Counted from the first letter of the stretch, positions 21,671-63,610 are shown. The stretch is 64,000 nucleotides of DNA from Tupaia tana (GCA_026018925.1 JAKSZU010000006.1:194116449-194180448), one strand, 5' to 3'. Numbers and translations: made by a program. Notes: generated by a model not told the origin, from the letters alone.

Positions 21671-22380
21671 AGTAGTTCCCAAACCTAGGCTATGTAATAG
21701 GATAATCTGAGAGTTAAAAAAAAAAAAAAAATCAATGCCCAGGCACATCCTTGGCCAGCAGTCACCAACCTTTTTGGCACCAGTGATCGGTTTCATCAAA
21801 ACAACTTTTCCAGGGACCGGGGGGTGGGGAGAGGTGGTCTCAGATGACTCAAGCACATTCCATTTATTATGCACCTTATTTCTATTATTATTACATGGTA
21901 ACTTATAATAAAATATACAATTACTATAATGCAGTATTTGCAGTTGCTCCCCTGGGCTAGCATCATTACCTCCCCTCCTCCTCACATCATTGGGCAGTAG
22001 GTTCTCATAAGGAGTGTGCAATCCAGACCACTCACGTGCGGTTCATAGTAGGGTCCGTGCTCCTATGAGAATCTAATGCCACCACTGATCTGCCAAGGTG
22101 GAGCTCAGTCGGTAATACTAGTGATGGGGAGCATCTGTAAATACAGATTAAACTTCACTTGCTAGCCTGCCACTCACTTCCTGTTATGCAGCCCAGTTTC
22201 TAACAGGCCACAGTTACCTGGTATGTGGCACAGGAGTTGGGGATCCCCTCCCTAGACCACTATGCCTGAGGGTGGGAGCCTCACACCAGTATGTCTTGAA
22301 GTCTCACCCCCTCAATACCTCTTGCACACACACACACATAAGTGACTCAAATATGCAGCAAAACTTGGGAAATACTAGTT
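21671..22380. repeat. MER5A-type hAT copy split by another hAT element
   Basis: The left end cagtagttcccaaacctagg and the right end atgcagcaaaacttgggaaa are the complementary termini of a MER5A-like element. The middle is occupied by 21756-22250. Confidence 0.6.
21756..22250 (+). mobile_element. MER1-type hAT-Charlie non-autonomous transposon
   Basis: It starts cagcagtcaccaaccttttt and ends gagttggggatcccct. Internal blocks include attctcataaggagtgtgca and tcctatgagaatctaatgcc. The inverted termini and an approximate 8 bp flanking similarity fit hAT. The family name is from memory. Confidence 0.75.
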
Positions 22381-22718
22381 TATCCCATAGTTTATTACAG
22401 GAAAAAAGATATGCCCAGGAACACAAACAACAACCCAAACTGGTTAACAGTCTACGACTGTGACATCATCTAGTGGTGTTCACCTAAATAATAGTAAAAA
22501 CACTTGCGTGACTGGGCCACTTCCCTACTCATCTGATCACCACTACCCAGATGTATAGGTGATAAGCAAGCTGCTTCTCTTTAGAATATTTGTTTCTATT
22601 ATTGACTAAAACATAGAAAAAAAGAAAATGCAAGCAAATACTATTGTCTATGAGATGAATTCTCCTTCATGCCTGGGTGTTAAATGACCCATTTGGGACT
22701 TAAGGGCCCTCCTCAACT

Positions 22719-22720
<2 letters not shown>

Positions 22721-22756
<36 letters not shown>
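22721..22756. repeat. Poly-T run, 36 nt
   Basis: A long homopolymer followed by a short A/T segment and a second T run (22801-22812). It may be the tail of a small minus-strand retro-insert, but no body was recognised. Confidence 0.85.
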
Positions 22757-22760
<4 letters not shown>

Positions 22761-22894
22761 AAACAGAATTTACTAGGAGAGGCAAGAATAACTTCTTAGA
22801 TTTTTTTTTTTTGATTGCTATGAAGGTAACAGTATCACCTTGCATTGCTCTTTATAATTGCTGAAAAATGCTTTCATGTTTCCAAGTTTGTCTG

Positions 22895-23025
22895 AACATC
22901 TAAAGCAGAGCAGTAATTATACTCCTATTTCTCTTGAGGAAATGGGGCTTGAGGTATTGAAAGCTGTCATACAGCAAAGCAGCAACCAAAACCCACGCCT
23001 ATTAGGCTGCTCTTTTTTCCTATCC
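22895..23025 (+). repeat. MIR
   Basis: A core-like cttgaggaaatggggcttga, then cagcaaagcagcaaccaaaa. Confidence 0.6.
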
Positions 23026-24680
23026 TGGAGAGATGATTCTCCTCTGAAAAGCACTCTTGATCTTTTTTATTTATTTTTTGTATTGAGGAAGGAGAAAGGT
23101 AGAGTAGTGTATGTAAAGATATAAACATGGAGAGCTCAAATAACTTACAGGACAGGGAAGAACACATGAACACCCACTGTGTTCACAGTGGTAGAGAAAG
23201 AGGGCCAAGGGCCAACTATGTGAGGTGAAAAAGGAGTAAACTGACATTAAAAGCTTTTGGGGGGTATTTGCATACTTATTTTTTGAGGAAAGGAATATGG
23301 GTAAAGTGGCGATTTAGGAAGATTTTGAATGTTGGGTCATCAGTGATGGGAGAGACAGGGATGGCAAGATTGGCAGAGTACAGTCAAGAAACCTAAGTGT
23401 ATGGAGCTGAGGTAAGGAATAGACAAGGGTACTAACAGTGAAAATTGAGACTAATAGAAAAATACTTGAAGCAAAGGAGGACATATTTGTAGCAATGCAG
23501 GAAATGCAGTTGACAGCATTGTAACAAGACATCATTTACTTTTGGACTTGATGGCTATTTATGTGTGGGATGACAGAACATTTAATTAAGCAATCCTTAA
23601 TTGGTTAAATGATTGGATTAAATAACAGCCTGGTAGTGTTTTTGAAAAGTGAGGCAAAAGGTTTTCTGCAGATCTGTCTTCTTTGAATCTTTCAGTTTTG
23701 CAATGAATTGGGTTATTTCAATAAAGTAGGAGAAAAACTCATCATGGTCTTGGGCAGCAATCAGCTAAAATGGGTTGAGAATAAACTAGATGACAAAAAT
23801 CAAGAGGCAGTAATGAGTTGATCAAAACAACAGTTTAATACAGATAAATGTAAAATTCTGCTCTTTGGACCAAAAAGCAACAACAAAATGTCAAGGAAAG
23901 GCAGACCTCTGCTAGAATGTTAAAAAAAAAAAAAAAACACACAAAACCTATGTTTGGTTGACAATAGAATGGAAAAGGTGGATTCTAGAGTCAGACAAAC
24001 CACATCTTGAATCGTGACTCTGTGGGATACAAAGACTTGGGCTAAATATAATGTGGAACAGCCTTGAAAAGAATAAAAGACAAATAAAAGGCTGGTTTGA
24101 GCATCAGTGAGGAAAAAAAAAAAAACAAGATATGAACTGAATTTGGTCTTCACCAAGACTGAGCATACTTTAATGAAATCGAAGGTAGTTCAGATTAGGC
24201 ACCATGGTGGTATAACATCAAGGAAGCAAGGTCATCAGGTCAATGACAGATGGGGATTGAGGGGAGCAACTCCAATGCCTTGGTTAGGATGGAGTCAGCA
24301 AAGGTTAGCAGGTTAAAGACTGGGGGGATCGACACAGGCAGTAATGTTTAGAACAAAGAATAAGGTTAGCAGATGTAAAGAGCTTTTTACAAATCCACAC
24401 ATCAGTAGTTTTGAGGAGACACTGATGGCTGAGAAATGGTGATCTTCTATTTGTGACCATATCACTGAGTAATGCAGTAAAATTGAAGGCTGTTGTAGTC
24501 CTTGTGGAAAATTGTACAAAGGTTAAGGTAAATGAAGAAAATAGGCAGGTTCTTGTGAGATGACTGTAAAAATGGTACCAGTCTTGTGTCATCTGGATGA
24601 ATGAGCAGAATAAAGTTAACCCAGATAAAGGAAATAAGCCCACGGAGTCCTCAGGAAGTTACATAGAAGTGGAAAATGCT
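23025..24680. other. Intergenic, mostly unassigned
   Basis: Apart from the possible CR1 piece, the purine-rich sequence resembles degraded old repeats. A-runs occur at 23923-23937 and 24113-24125. Confidence 0.45.
23720..23920 (+). repeat. CR1/L3-like LINE remnant (weak)
   Basis: The conceptual reading QQFNTDKCKILLFGPK (about 23831-23878) resembles the FNxDKCKxLxxG motif of CR1-clade reverse transcriptases. Surrounding frames are broken. Confidence 0.35.
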
Positions 24681-24689
24681 AGGCCTTTC

Positions 24690-25190
24690 TGAAAATGGCA
24701 ATCACTTCCTAACCGGTTTCCTAGCTTCCAATCTCTCTCCACAGTGCACCTTTGAATTCAGACTTGCTCTTTTGCTCAGAGTCCTCCATTGGCTCCCCAA
24801 CTCACTGAGCACAGAGCCAAATTGCTTGCCAAGCTTTGTCAGGCCATTCTCATTACCCCTGCACTCTAGCTAAACTGGTCCCGTGCTATTCCTCATACTC
24901 GCCTAGCAGCACCTCCTGGAAATTCTGCCTGGAAGGTTCATTCAGATAGCTAAAGTGGCTCCTTTACTTCCTTCAAGTCTCTGCTTAAATGTCACGTTAT
25001 CTGCAAAGATTTCTGACAGCACTGTGGAACAGCATCATCCCTTACCACCTGACAAACGTTTGTCTCTCACCCCTCAAATATATTAGTAAACTCCCTGAGG
25101 TGATAGGCCCTGCCTAGTTCTAAAACTATAAGCATGAATTTTCAATGACAGACACTAAATATTTGTTGAACCAATGAAAGGTGGGTGGTA
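24690..25190 (+). repeat. L2 3' end
   Basis: L2 order: cagagtcctccattggctcc, cttcaagtctctgcttaaat, caaagatttctgacagcac, then ctaaatatttgttgaaccaa. Confidence 0.75.
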
Positions 25191-25199
25191 AATAATGGA

Positions 25200-25650
25200 C
25201 AAAAAGAAAGCAGTTGACAAGTTAGATCATTTCTGGGGCAGGAAAGGGACAGACAACAAGATAACATGATGCTGAAAGAGTTTTGGGCTCCAAAAACTTG
25301 GTATGGCTTTACTACTATCATGCACCCTTTTCTCTACCATATTCAGAGATTTAGACCTATACCTTTCCTCCTAAATCTAAAGTAGAAAGTAAAAGATTAA
25401 AGATTTTTGATACACCAGACTCACCCTTCTAGGAGGGTCTGAGAGTAAATGAAAGAGCTAGCTTATGGTTAAACATTTAAAAATACTAGTTAAATGAAAA
25501 TCATTCCAACTGGAGATCCTAACTTCAAATACCTCAGGTCTCTTTAAACTCTCGTTATTATTTTATTTGGGAATTACTCTCAGGCTATTCAGTAAGATAT
25601 ATTATACCTAATGTTTACAATTTCAAAAGCAGCCTTTTAGAAAAAAGAAA
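25200..25650. other. Intergenic, nothing recognised
   Basis: No gene or clear repeat. Confidence 0.5.
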
Positions 25651-25654
25651 GGGG

Positions 25655-25908
25655 TTTTTCTAGAGAGAGAATTTTTGCTATAGGGCATGTGTGCTCATCG
25701 GAGAGACACAGAGAGGCAGAAAGCAAGAAATCATCCCCCTAATGGGGACAGTCATGCTCCAATCCCTTCTTCTCCATTCTTCCTCTAAGGATCTTGGGCA
25801 CACATGCACATACACCTGAGTTTCAAGACACCAGGTTTGGGACACCAACCACAGCTGGCCATGTGGAAGTCCAGTGATTGTAACCCTTACACCATCTGCT
25901 GCTACCCC
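25655..25908 (-). mobile_element. tRNA-derived SINE, diverged
   Basis: The minus-strand head is ggggtagcagcagatggtgt and the body is complete. No convincing duplication. Confidence 0.85.
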
Positions 25909-26189
25909 AGGGGGGAAAAAAAGTTTTAAAATGCTTTATCTTCACTGAGATTCTTAAAGTTATAAAAAGAAAAAAATCAGCAAGCATCTCATTTTTACAA
26001 ACTAAAGGGAACCAACTATTCACAAACCATAAACATTGTTAATAAAATGGTGTTAATACAGAAGTGAAGAAAAATAGCTGTAATTTTCTTATTTTTAAAT
26101 GGGTCACTTAAAATATAACGTGCAGCAGAATCACTCCTTTGGGCTAAATATTGGTGCACTGAGAATTTTCATCACAGAAAATTCTCTTG

Positions 26190-26262
26190 GTTGAAGGACA
26201 ACAGGGCTACAGAGTTGGCCATGTGGGATCCAGTGCATTAACAACCAAGCTACCTGCTGGCC
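26190..26262 (-). mobile_element. tRNA-SINE head fragment
   Basis: Only the tRNA-like part is present (minus strand: aggccagcaggtagcttggt). It sits directly next to the full copy at 26283. Confidence 0.6.
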
Positions 26263-26282
26263 TAGTACAAAAATTATTTTTT

Positions 26283-26520
26283 GTAAAGGTTTTTGTGATA
26301 CAGTTCATGTGCTTGCTGGAAAGAAACAGGGAATGTGAGAAATCACTCCCACGAGGGATGGCCACAGAGCAATCCTGTCTCCTTCATTCTCCTCCCAGGA
26401 TTTTGGGGACACACGTACATGTGCCTGGAGTGATTTTCAAAGCTGCCAGGTCTGGGACTTGAATAGTGGTGTCAGCCATGTGAGATCCAGCACCTTAACC
26501 ACCATGCCACTTCTGGCTCC
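26283..26520 (-). mobile_element. tRNA-derived SINE
   Basis: The minus-strand head is gagccagaagtggcatggtg. The flank is acaaaaattatttttt on the left and ccaaaataattattga on the right. Confidence 0.82.
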
Positions 26521-26874
26521 CAAAATAATTATTGATAAAACAAAAAGTAAACTGTCTGAAGGTATAAAACCCTATTCTTTAGTTCCATGGATTTCAAAAC
26601 CCAAAACTGCAAGTTACCACATTATAGTGATAAATTTACCTTCATTCTAAGTTATTTAGAAAATAAGGCAACAACCTGTTAAATAGGTTATCTGTGAAAC
26701 TTCAAATACACATACCTACTTATTAATAGTAGTTACTAAATTCTCTGATCAAGTATGACATCAAAACCACCATTCTACTAAATTTGCCTTTAACTCCAGT
26801 CAGAGGAGCTCCGATGGTAAGGAAAGTTTGGATTTTATGAGATGTTAAAGTTTGCGAGAAAATGGAATTAAGGT

Positions 26875-27132
26875 CGGAACCAGCATTTGGCGTAATGGCT
26901 ATGTTGCTGGACTCCCATGTAGTCATTCACAGTTCGAGTCCTGGACCTAGTGGCTTAACTCAAGCTGGGCGTGTGTGCGTGTGTGTGCCCAAGATCCCAA
27001 GAGGAGAATGGAGGAGAAGGAATTGTGGCATGGCCATCTTCCCTGGGGGGTGATTTCTCGCTTTCTCTCTGTCTCTGTCTTTCTGGTGAGCGCACGTGCC
27101 CTATAGCAAAAAATTCTCCAAAAAAAATAAAT
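26875..27132 (+). mobile_element. tRNA-derived SINE, young copy
   Basis: The body is near consensus. The duplication is ggaattaaggt (26864-26874) versus agaattaaggt (27133-27143). Confidence 0.92.
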
Positions 27133-27237
27133 AGAATTAAGGTATGTGTTTATTCTGCTGCAAAAATTGTAAAATCCATTAAGTTTTGTCATAATATGTA
27201 TACCCCATAAACTTTTTGAAGATACCTTGTATATCTT

Positions 27238-27499
27238 TTTTTTTTGGAGAGGTTTTTCACTATAGGGTGCGTGCGCTCGCCAGACGGACAGAGAGAGACA
27301 TAGAGACAGAAAGCGAGAAATCACCCCCCAGGGGGGATGGTCACGCCGCAATCCCTTCTCCTCCATTCTCCTCTCGGGATCTTGGGCACGCACGCACACG
27401 CGCCCGGCGTGAGTTTTAAGCCACCGGGTTCGAGACGCGAACCGCGGTCGACTACGTGGGAGTCCAGCGACATAGCCATTACGCTAACTGCTGGTTCCC
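27238..27499 (-). mobile_element. tRNA-derived SINE, youngest-looking copy
   Basis: It is flanked by a perfect 19 bp duplication, aagataccttgtatatctt (27219-27237 and 27500-27518). Many intact CpGs are kept (cacgcccggcgtgag-type blocks, gtcgactacgtgg). It lies 105 bp from, and opposite to, the copy at 26875, so the two form an inverted pair. Confidence 0.95.
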
Positions 27500-27710
27500 A
27501 AGATACCTTGTATATCTTAACCAGTGATTCTTTGCCTGTCTTTTGAGCTATACTCCAAGATCATGAAGCTCCTTAAAATTCATCCCTGAAGCATTTGCTA
27601 TCAGAAAAGAAGACAACAAAGAGAACATTTATTAAATAGTTATGCACAGATTATTTTTTGGCACTGGGCTCTAATTCAAGGTAACAGGATGCTATTAATA
27701 GTAAAGACAA

Positions 27711-27970
27711 GGGACCAGCAGTTAGCATAATGACTATGTTGCTGGACTACCATGTAGTCGACCATGGTTTGAGCTCCGGACCCGGTAGCTCAAATTCACG
27801 CCAGGCACGTGTGCATATGTGCCCAAGATCCCGAAAGGAGAATGGATTGCGGCATGGCCATCCCCCCTGGGGGGTGATTTCTCGCTTTCTGTCTTTCTGT
27901 CTCTGTCTTTCTGGAGAGCACACGCGCCCTATAGCAAAAACCTCTACCAAAAAAAAAAATAAAAAAAAAA
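27711..27970 (+). mobile_element. tRNA-derived SINE
   Basis: gggaccagcagttagcataa head, with a short deletion in the middle (gaatggattgcgg) and an A-rich tail. The duplication is agtaaagac (27700-27708 and 27971-27979). Confidence 0.9.
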
Positions 27971-28004
27971 AGTAAAGACCAGTGGATACCAGTTGGGCTC
28001 TTGA

Positions 28005-28175
28005 AAAGGTCTGCCTCAAGTATGAATACTAGTCTATGTGACCTTGGGCAAGTTACTTAAACTCTCTCAGCCTTGGTTTCCCCATATGTACAATGGCTGT
28101 AGTAATTTACAGAGATTTTACTTAAATAGTATTCATAAAGTGCTTAATATATAGCATATACTCCATACATGCTAA
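28005..28175 (+). repeat. MIR
   Basis: tgtgaccttgggcaagttac, then cctcagtt-like cagccttggtttccccatat, then gctgtagtaatttacagag: a well-preserved MIR. Confidence 0.85.
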
Positions 28176-28179
28176 TTAA

Positions 28180-29716
28180 TGTTCTGACACTATCCCTTTT
28201 AACGACTGAGAAGTATCCGTGCTTACACCTAATGATCTGAAAAGTGATTTTGAACAAAACGTGGTCACTGTAACCCTGATTAAAATTAATAGACACTCAG
28301 GAATTTTCTGCACTGAACCCAAACACACACATATGTGTTTCTGATCTGAGAATTAGTTGTTTAGGCTATAATGCCAGTTAAAAAAAGTTGTGCCAGAGAC
28401 TGATCCTGGATAATTATATATGTTCACTGAAAAAAAAAATTAATTCCTTGCTTTGGAGCTCTTAATATTACATTGTTCCATAATGACAGCCTGAACTCAG
28501 AGAATACAGGTTAAACATGCCTACTTTGGTACATTCACTTGAAAGCTGAAGTTTTTTTTTTTTTTTTTTTTTTCCTTAACAAATAGGGAAAATGCCAAAG
28601 AAGTAGTCCTTAAGACAAAAGCATAAAAGTAAACTCTCAGGTAAGAGTTTAAGGAGAAAATTACCAATCTGTTGAAAAGAAAACTATTATTTTTTGGACA
28701 CATAATGAAGAGAGAAATACAGCAACACAACCACCAACTTCCTTTACCACAGGAAATATTCTTTATAGTACAAAAACCCTTATTCTAAAAGAAAGGTTAG
28801 TTTTAGTGAAATAAGCATAATCATGCTAATAAGGTTTCCTTTTTTGGGGGGCGGGGGGGTCCACACACTAGTATAATAGTAATATGAAAGGATAAAAGAT
28901 AATATGAGGTTTGGGCATCAGAGTCCTACAGTAGCACAGGTTACAGAGAGAAGGCAACTGCCTAAGACATGAGTTTTCTAAAGGCATAGGGAAGTAAAAA
29001 TATCAACAAGCAAAGGCTTAAAGAAACTCCCCTTTCTTATTCAGTTAAATTTACAAAGAGAACTTAATCCAAAATTTAATTCTAAAATACAGCTCACATA
29101 TAAAACTCAATTTGACAAAATGGAAAATATCTTTCAGATAATAAATATAGTACTTAATAACTAACATGGTACTCAATAACTAATAATTTATACTAATAAA
29201 AATATGTTATTCATAATCATTGAAAGTTTACTTGGTATTTCAACAAAGCTGCCAATTTATGCTAATAATTTATCATTAAAAAATTACCCTCGACTGAGGG
29301 CAATTTTTAAAATTTTTTTAATCAGAGAATTCATATAATTGCTATTGGCAAGACTAGACTATTTCATGAAAAAAATAAACTTTTACTAGTTAATGTAAAA
29401 AACTAATCTGTTCTAAATCCAAAACATTACATTCCTATGTACTGCAGAAATTATCTATCATGTTACAGGGGTTGAAGACGGTGTGTAGGAGAGCAGAGGA
29501 ATAATGTGCACACTTCCATTTTAGAGGCAAGATCATGCATATTAGAACACTGATTCACTGTAACACAACCATAACATTTCAAGTACATTATAGAATTTTC
29601 ATCAATTAAATTTTAAAAATTTCAAGTATAAAAAAGTTAATTCCAAAATATGATGCTCAAGTCAGTTTCAATGTTCAAAAAGTTCAGTCCCCATTCAGAA
29701 ACAGATAAACAGTATA
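28180..29716. other. Region just beyond the ATP2B1 3' end
   Basis: AT-rich, without a lineage SINE. A poly-T run of about 22 nt lies at 28552-28573 and a G-rich run at 28846-28858. It could include a longer 3'UTR form. Confidence 0.4.
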
Positions 29717-30017
29717 TTTATTAAATGAGTTAAGACAAATAAACTTTACAAATAGACAAATAATAAAAGGCTCAGTGGCTAAAATAGATGGTAAGCATCA
29801 TTGAAAGAAATCAACACCATCACGGTATCTCAGTTGGCTTACACGTGTAAAAAGAAATTTTCAAAGAGCAATTTCACAGAAATGAAGCCAGTTTTTTTTT
29901 TTTCTTATAAACAAATCACCATTTCTTGGTTCAAAACTGACATCTTTTATGAAAATTACCATATCACATATTTGTAAGATGACAAGGAGTAACTCATCTT
30001 CAAAGTGCAAGTAAGTC

Positions 30018-30025
30018 TATTTACA
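30018..30025 (-). promoter_or_regulatory. Pumilio-type element in 3'UTR
   Basis: The minus strand reads TGTAAATA, matching the UGUANAUA consensus. An 8-mer can arise by chance in AT-rich sequence. Confidence 0.3.
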
Positions 30026-30539
30026 ACCACAAAAAAGGCAATGATGAGGAGAAAAGGATTTTTAAAAAATATACAAAGATTAAAAACATTTGGGATGCAA
30101 AATTAAACAATTTTTTGGTTAGAGGATAAAAGAGAAAAGTGATTGAATTACAGATGCTGATTTCAGCTATACATACTATATAATGAAATCCAAGATCTTT
30201 AACAGCTTGCTTGCATTTTTTCCTACTTACATAATGCTCTGGAAATTTCTGGTAGAAATTACAGTGTCTCAAAGAGAGAAATACACACTAAGCATGTCTT
30301 GCTACTTCATGGATGTCATAAGACCCATTTATGGATTAGAGTTGGTGTAAAAAGCCATTGCCTTGAGTTGAAAAATGAATACTGTAAAAGCTCAATACAA
30401 ATCCTCCAAAGCACATGCACTTCTAAATCTTTTGGTAATTACATTCATATTTAAGCATAACCAAAATAAAAAAGAAAACTGAAAAATTTCCCTTTTCTCT
30501 ATTCCCTATGCCTCGTAGGCTTCTCCAGTTGATAGGGTC

Positions 30540-30700
30540 AATTTTTAGAGTTAAAAGGGTTCTTCAAGATTGAGTCTAGTCCACCACCCTTATATAGGGT
30601 AAATGATTTCCCAAGATCATGCAGCACGTTAATGGCAAAACCAAGACTAGAAATCAGGTCTTGATTTCCAGTCAAATATGCTTTCCAGCATATCATGCTA
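30540..30700 (+). repeat. MIR-like remnant in 3'UTR
   Basis: gatttcccaagatcatgcag followed by tggcaaaaccaagactagaa fits the MIR 3' half. Confidence 0.6.
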
Positions 30701-32623
30701 CCTCTGTTTACAGTATGAGTCACTATAAATACCTGATGAACAAATGTACAATTACAAATGCTGACAAAGCCAAAATATTTCTAAGACTTGCAGAGGATTA
30801 CTGCAAAGAATTGATGGAGAGAAAAAGTTTTCCCCCGCCCACCAAAAATATCAAGCACCATCAACTAAATGTTTCTTTGCTGAGTCAGCACTCTCAGACA
30901 TAGTAGTCCTCGTAAACTTTATGTCAGCCTGAGGATTGTGTACCTGGTGAAACCTGGGCCCTAAACACAATGTCAGTTTCTAAAGTGTAAGACAGAGGAG
31001 AAAAAAAAAAAAAAAAGTAAAAAGGTAGAAAAAAGAAAGAAATAGATCTAAAGAATCCACTTGGCTTAGAGATGGGCATTCCAGCATATGGTTAATTATT
31101 TATATCTAAATACATTTTTTAGAACCTTTTCCATAACCTCATTTTACCTAATCTGTTATTTGGCTACTTAAGAATTAAAATAAAGGTATCAAAGACAATG
31201 GTGGTCCTTTTTTTTTTTTTTAAACTGTGAGACTATTTGAGACAAACTAAATTCTATGAAAAATATGTTAAACGGCAAAATTGTGATACTTTTCTTAATC
31301 TGATTCTAATGTGTTACCACCAAGAAATTTTTTAAATCAGTACTTCATGGGGCTGTTACCATCTTGAAATTTATTCCAACTGTGGTTAAAGAAAACAGAC
31401 TGATGCACCACATATGCAGAATTCAGTAAAGAAGCTCAAATGCCTTTTAAAAAAACAGTGCTGTGTATTTATTTAATAAAGGGCATATTTATGTTTACAA
31501 ACAAGTTTCAAAAACAAAAGGAAAACATATATGCTCTTCTACTTATTAACCTTTTTCAAAATGCCAACAGCCCTCATGCTGTATAAAGGTTTCTAAGGAT
31601 TTATTAGAAAAATCAATACAGTTCACTCACAGTTCACCAAGACATCACTGAACATGTTTAGACAAAAACAAAAAGGACTAAGGTTTTCTTATAGTTTGAT
31701 AGTTTGATTTAATTTGATTTGCCTGAAATAACAAAAGCATTTCAAGCATCTTTCATTATGTAGTTGATGTCCTGCATTAAACAATCTACTAAATTCTGAA
31801 CAAAAGGTTATTAGCAAGTTTTCAAAAATTTTAAAAATTAAACAGTTGTCTCAAAACCATTAAGTAGTAAATGTATTTAAGAAACTAATTAGGACAGATG
31901 CCATAACTTCATTAGAACACCACTGCTCATGTTTTTTAGTTTTCTTTTTTTTTTAAACAAAGCGTTAGTGTTATCTATTTGGCTATTAGTATTAGCAATT
32001 TATCTACAATATTTAACAAGGTATTTGTAGGCAAAAATTTAGTACAGTTTCGATAGAAACACCCCCCTTTTTTTTCCTGAAAATACAGCAGTATTTGAAG
32101 GACTAATTTTTCTCTGCATCAGTTGTAAGGAAGCTTCCCATCTATGAACAGGAACAAAAAAAGTATCTACAAACCTTGTAAACAGATCTGTATCATTTAT
32201 AAACATAAATAATCCAAATTATTAACAGCCAACAGCAGAAATTAAAATATCACTTCAATGATCCAGGGCTCCTTGTCTTGCCCAACTTTACTCCTCCCTC
32301 TTTCCCATCAAGGATTGAGATAAACTAAAGCTCTGCTATTACACTGTTCAGGACCATTTCTGGGTATTACTGATGATCCACGGGTCACTTATGCTGAGTT
32401 ACTGTTTATCTGTCAGTTCATTTCTCCCACCCCCCAAAAAGCACCCTCAGTCTGGCAGAAAGCTTTGCTTTTTTTTAAAAAAATAAATCTACATTCGTAC
32501 AAGTGTATCTTCTGTTGAAGTCCAAAGACAAGAATTCTATCTTGTCTGTCACAATATGTGAAAAGACCCAGTTTCGATTTGTTTCTTTACAATGCAGCTA
32601 GTGTGTTAACATTCAGCTTACAA

Positions 32624-61600
<28,977 letters not shown>

Positions 61601-61609
61601 CTAAAAGGA

Positions 61610-62600
61610 AATGTTGAATCCAAACATCAATAATTAACAAAAATAATGGTTAATGCCATTTAAGGGCTAGAAATCATGGTATCTGATCTCTGGAATTTAG
61701 AGAATAACTTACGTTGCATTCTTACAGGTTTAAATCACATTTCACCCTCCCTTTTACAAAAGAAACAGTTATAATCTGTAATGATTCTCATTTGATAGTT
61801 TTCAATTTTATCAGTTACCAGTTTTTATATTTCCACAAAGAATCCATAATGGCAAAGGAGAAAAAACTATACACCTGACCGTTTTGGGACAGAATTAGAC
61901 ATCAATGTTTATCAACACAACAATCATAAATATCTTCTTCTTTTAAAGTAAATGGTCAAGATCAACCAACCCCTTACCTGGGACATTGTTTAATCACTTA
62001 CATTGTTTTAACCATGAAAGAAAAAAAAACCAAAAAACAAAAAAAAACCTTATTGTTAAAATAAGCACTCTATCACACTGAGAGAAAATGCCAAAATAGT
62101 TTTATTTTCAGTGAAACTAACTAAAAAATTTTCCTTTAACTACATTGTAAATAAAAATTCCACTGCATAATTCTTTATTTCAAGTTTGTTTTTCACAACG
62201 TCTCTGTATTCTTTTCCCTTGGTGATCCCATCTCCTTCTGCTTCTATGGAGGTGGTTCCCAAATCCACATTTTCTATTTTGAGTATTTCAAAGCTTTCCA
62301 TCACTGATGAAGAGTTCTATCTAGATGTTGAAATGATACCTTAACCTTAATTCATTAAAGACTGGAAGTCACCTCCTCACTGCCCATATAATGGCTATCA
62401 ATGTTGCCTAATCATTTCAAAAGTAGTCTAAAATTTCTCATAAATACTCTCCCTCTTCATCTACCTACTATTAGCATGTATGTCCTATATACTTCTCTTC
62501 TAAACAGTTTTCTGAATGTGTCAACTCTTCTTCCTGGCTACTATGTTCTTTCAACTCTAACTTAAAGTTAGATGGGTATTATAATAGGAATAGACTTTTT
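61610..62600. other. Intron upstream of the first exon in the window
   Basis: AT-rich, no recognised repeat or exon. Confidence 0.5.
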
Positions 62601-62601
62601 G

Positions 62602-62845
62602 CTTTTTTTAGGTTTTTGTCATAAGATGTGTATGCACTCAGTGGAGAGAGAAAGGCAAAGTGAGAAATCACCTCCCAGGAGGGAAGACCACATTGCAATC
62701 CTTTCTCCTCCATTCTCCTTTCAGGATTTTGGGCATGGATGCATACATGCCAGGCATGATTTTCAAGCCAACAGATCCAGGACTTGACCTACAGTTGGCC
62801 ATATGGGAGTCTGGCATCTTAACCACCACACCACCTGCTGGTCCT
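62602..62845 (-). mobile_element. tRNA-derived SINE, diverged
   Basis: The minus-strand head is aggaccagcaggtggtgtgg with a complete body. No clear duplication. Confidence 0.83.
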
Positions 62846-62849
62846 CAGC

Positions 62850-63610
62850 AACGGCCATTTAAGTGGCATTTGTTTCTGATCCGTCTTCCCCCAGTAGAAT
62901 AAGTCATCTTATTCCCTGATGTAAAAATTATCTTCAATCACAGATCTGATGATTCTACTACCTGATGAAAAAAATACTTCATTTGCATTATCTGGCCTTT
63001 TTAAGTTTTAACTGCTCAATCTAACATTTCAGTCTCTATAACAAAGTGTAGATATTAACACAGAAAACACTTATTATAAACTTACTATACATGAAGCTCC
63101 ATGCTAGGTGTTTTATATGCATTAATTTATTTTACTGGACCACTTACGCCCTGGAGAAAAAAAAAAGCTAAGGGAGAGTCTGCCCCAGATGCCAACGCTA
63201 GTTAACTAGTTCACACAGGAAGAGGAAAAGCATGATTGGTTTGATTAAAAAACCTCCTATATCATCTATCAGCAATCCAGGCTAAGTCAGATTTCTAACC
63301 TTTACACTGAAATCAAATAATCAAATGTACTGCAGAGGGAAGCTCTACATGGCCTCTGTGTCATAAAAGCCCACTACTGCTCAACAGAACTATACAATGA
63401 AACATTTCCCCAATATAAACTGTACCTTGCTATCTTCGCTGCTGCACTGTGAGCTCTTCCACTCTAATGTTTTCACAATGAACTAAAACCTATCTTAAAT
63501 GCCACATAATGCAGTCTTAAAACTTAGAACTAATTTATTATATACTGTTTTTTCAGTTACTTATTTCTGTATTTATCTTTTAAACTTATTGAACTATAAT
63601 CTGTCCAGTG
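62850..63610. other. Intron with a possible MIR/L2 trace
   Basis: ccatgctaggtgttttatat at about 63100 resembles a MIR/L2 start. The rest is unassigned. Confidence 0.4.

Larger units (their letters stand above)
29717..32623 (-). other. ATP2B1: ATP2B1 3'UTR (extent approximate)
   Basis: AT-rich sequence directly after the stop codon. The distal limit is set at a minus-strand AATAAA (29717-29722). It is uncertain because other AATAAA hexamers occur nearer the stop, around 31.47 and 31.6 kb. No lineage SINE is inserted between 27971 and about 33990, which fits selection against insertions. A Pumilio-type UGUAAAUA lies at 30018-30025 (minus), and a MIR-like fossil sits at 30540-30700. Confidence 0.6.

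Noticed and set aside
26947..27419. Long overlapping ORFs with Arg/Ser/Leu-rich translations (also at 17359-17731, 36192-36610, 55267-55807)
   Set aside because: They coincide with SINE copies on either strand, and the same peptide phrases recur wherever the SINE occurs. They are repeat shadows and not genes.
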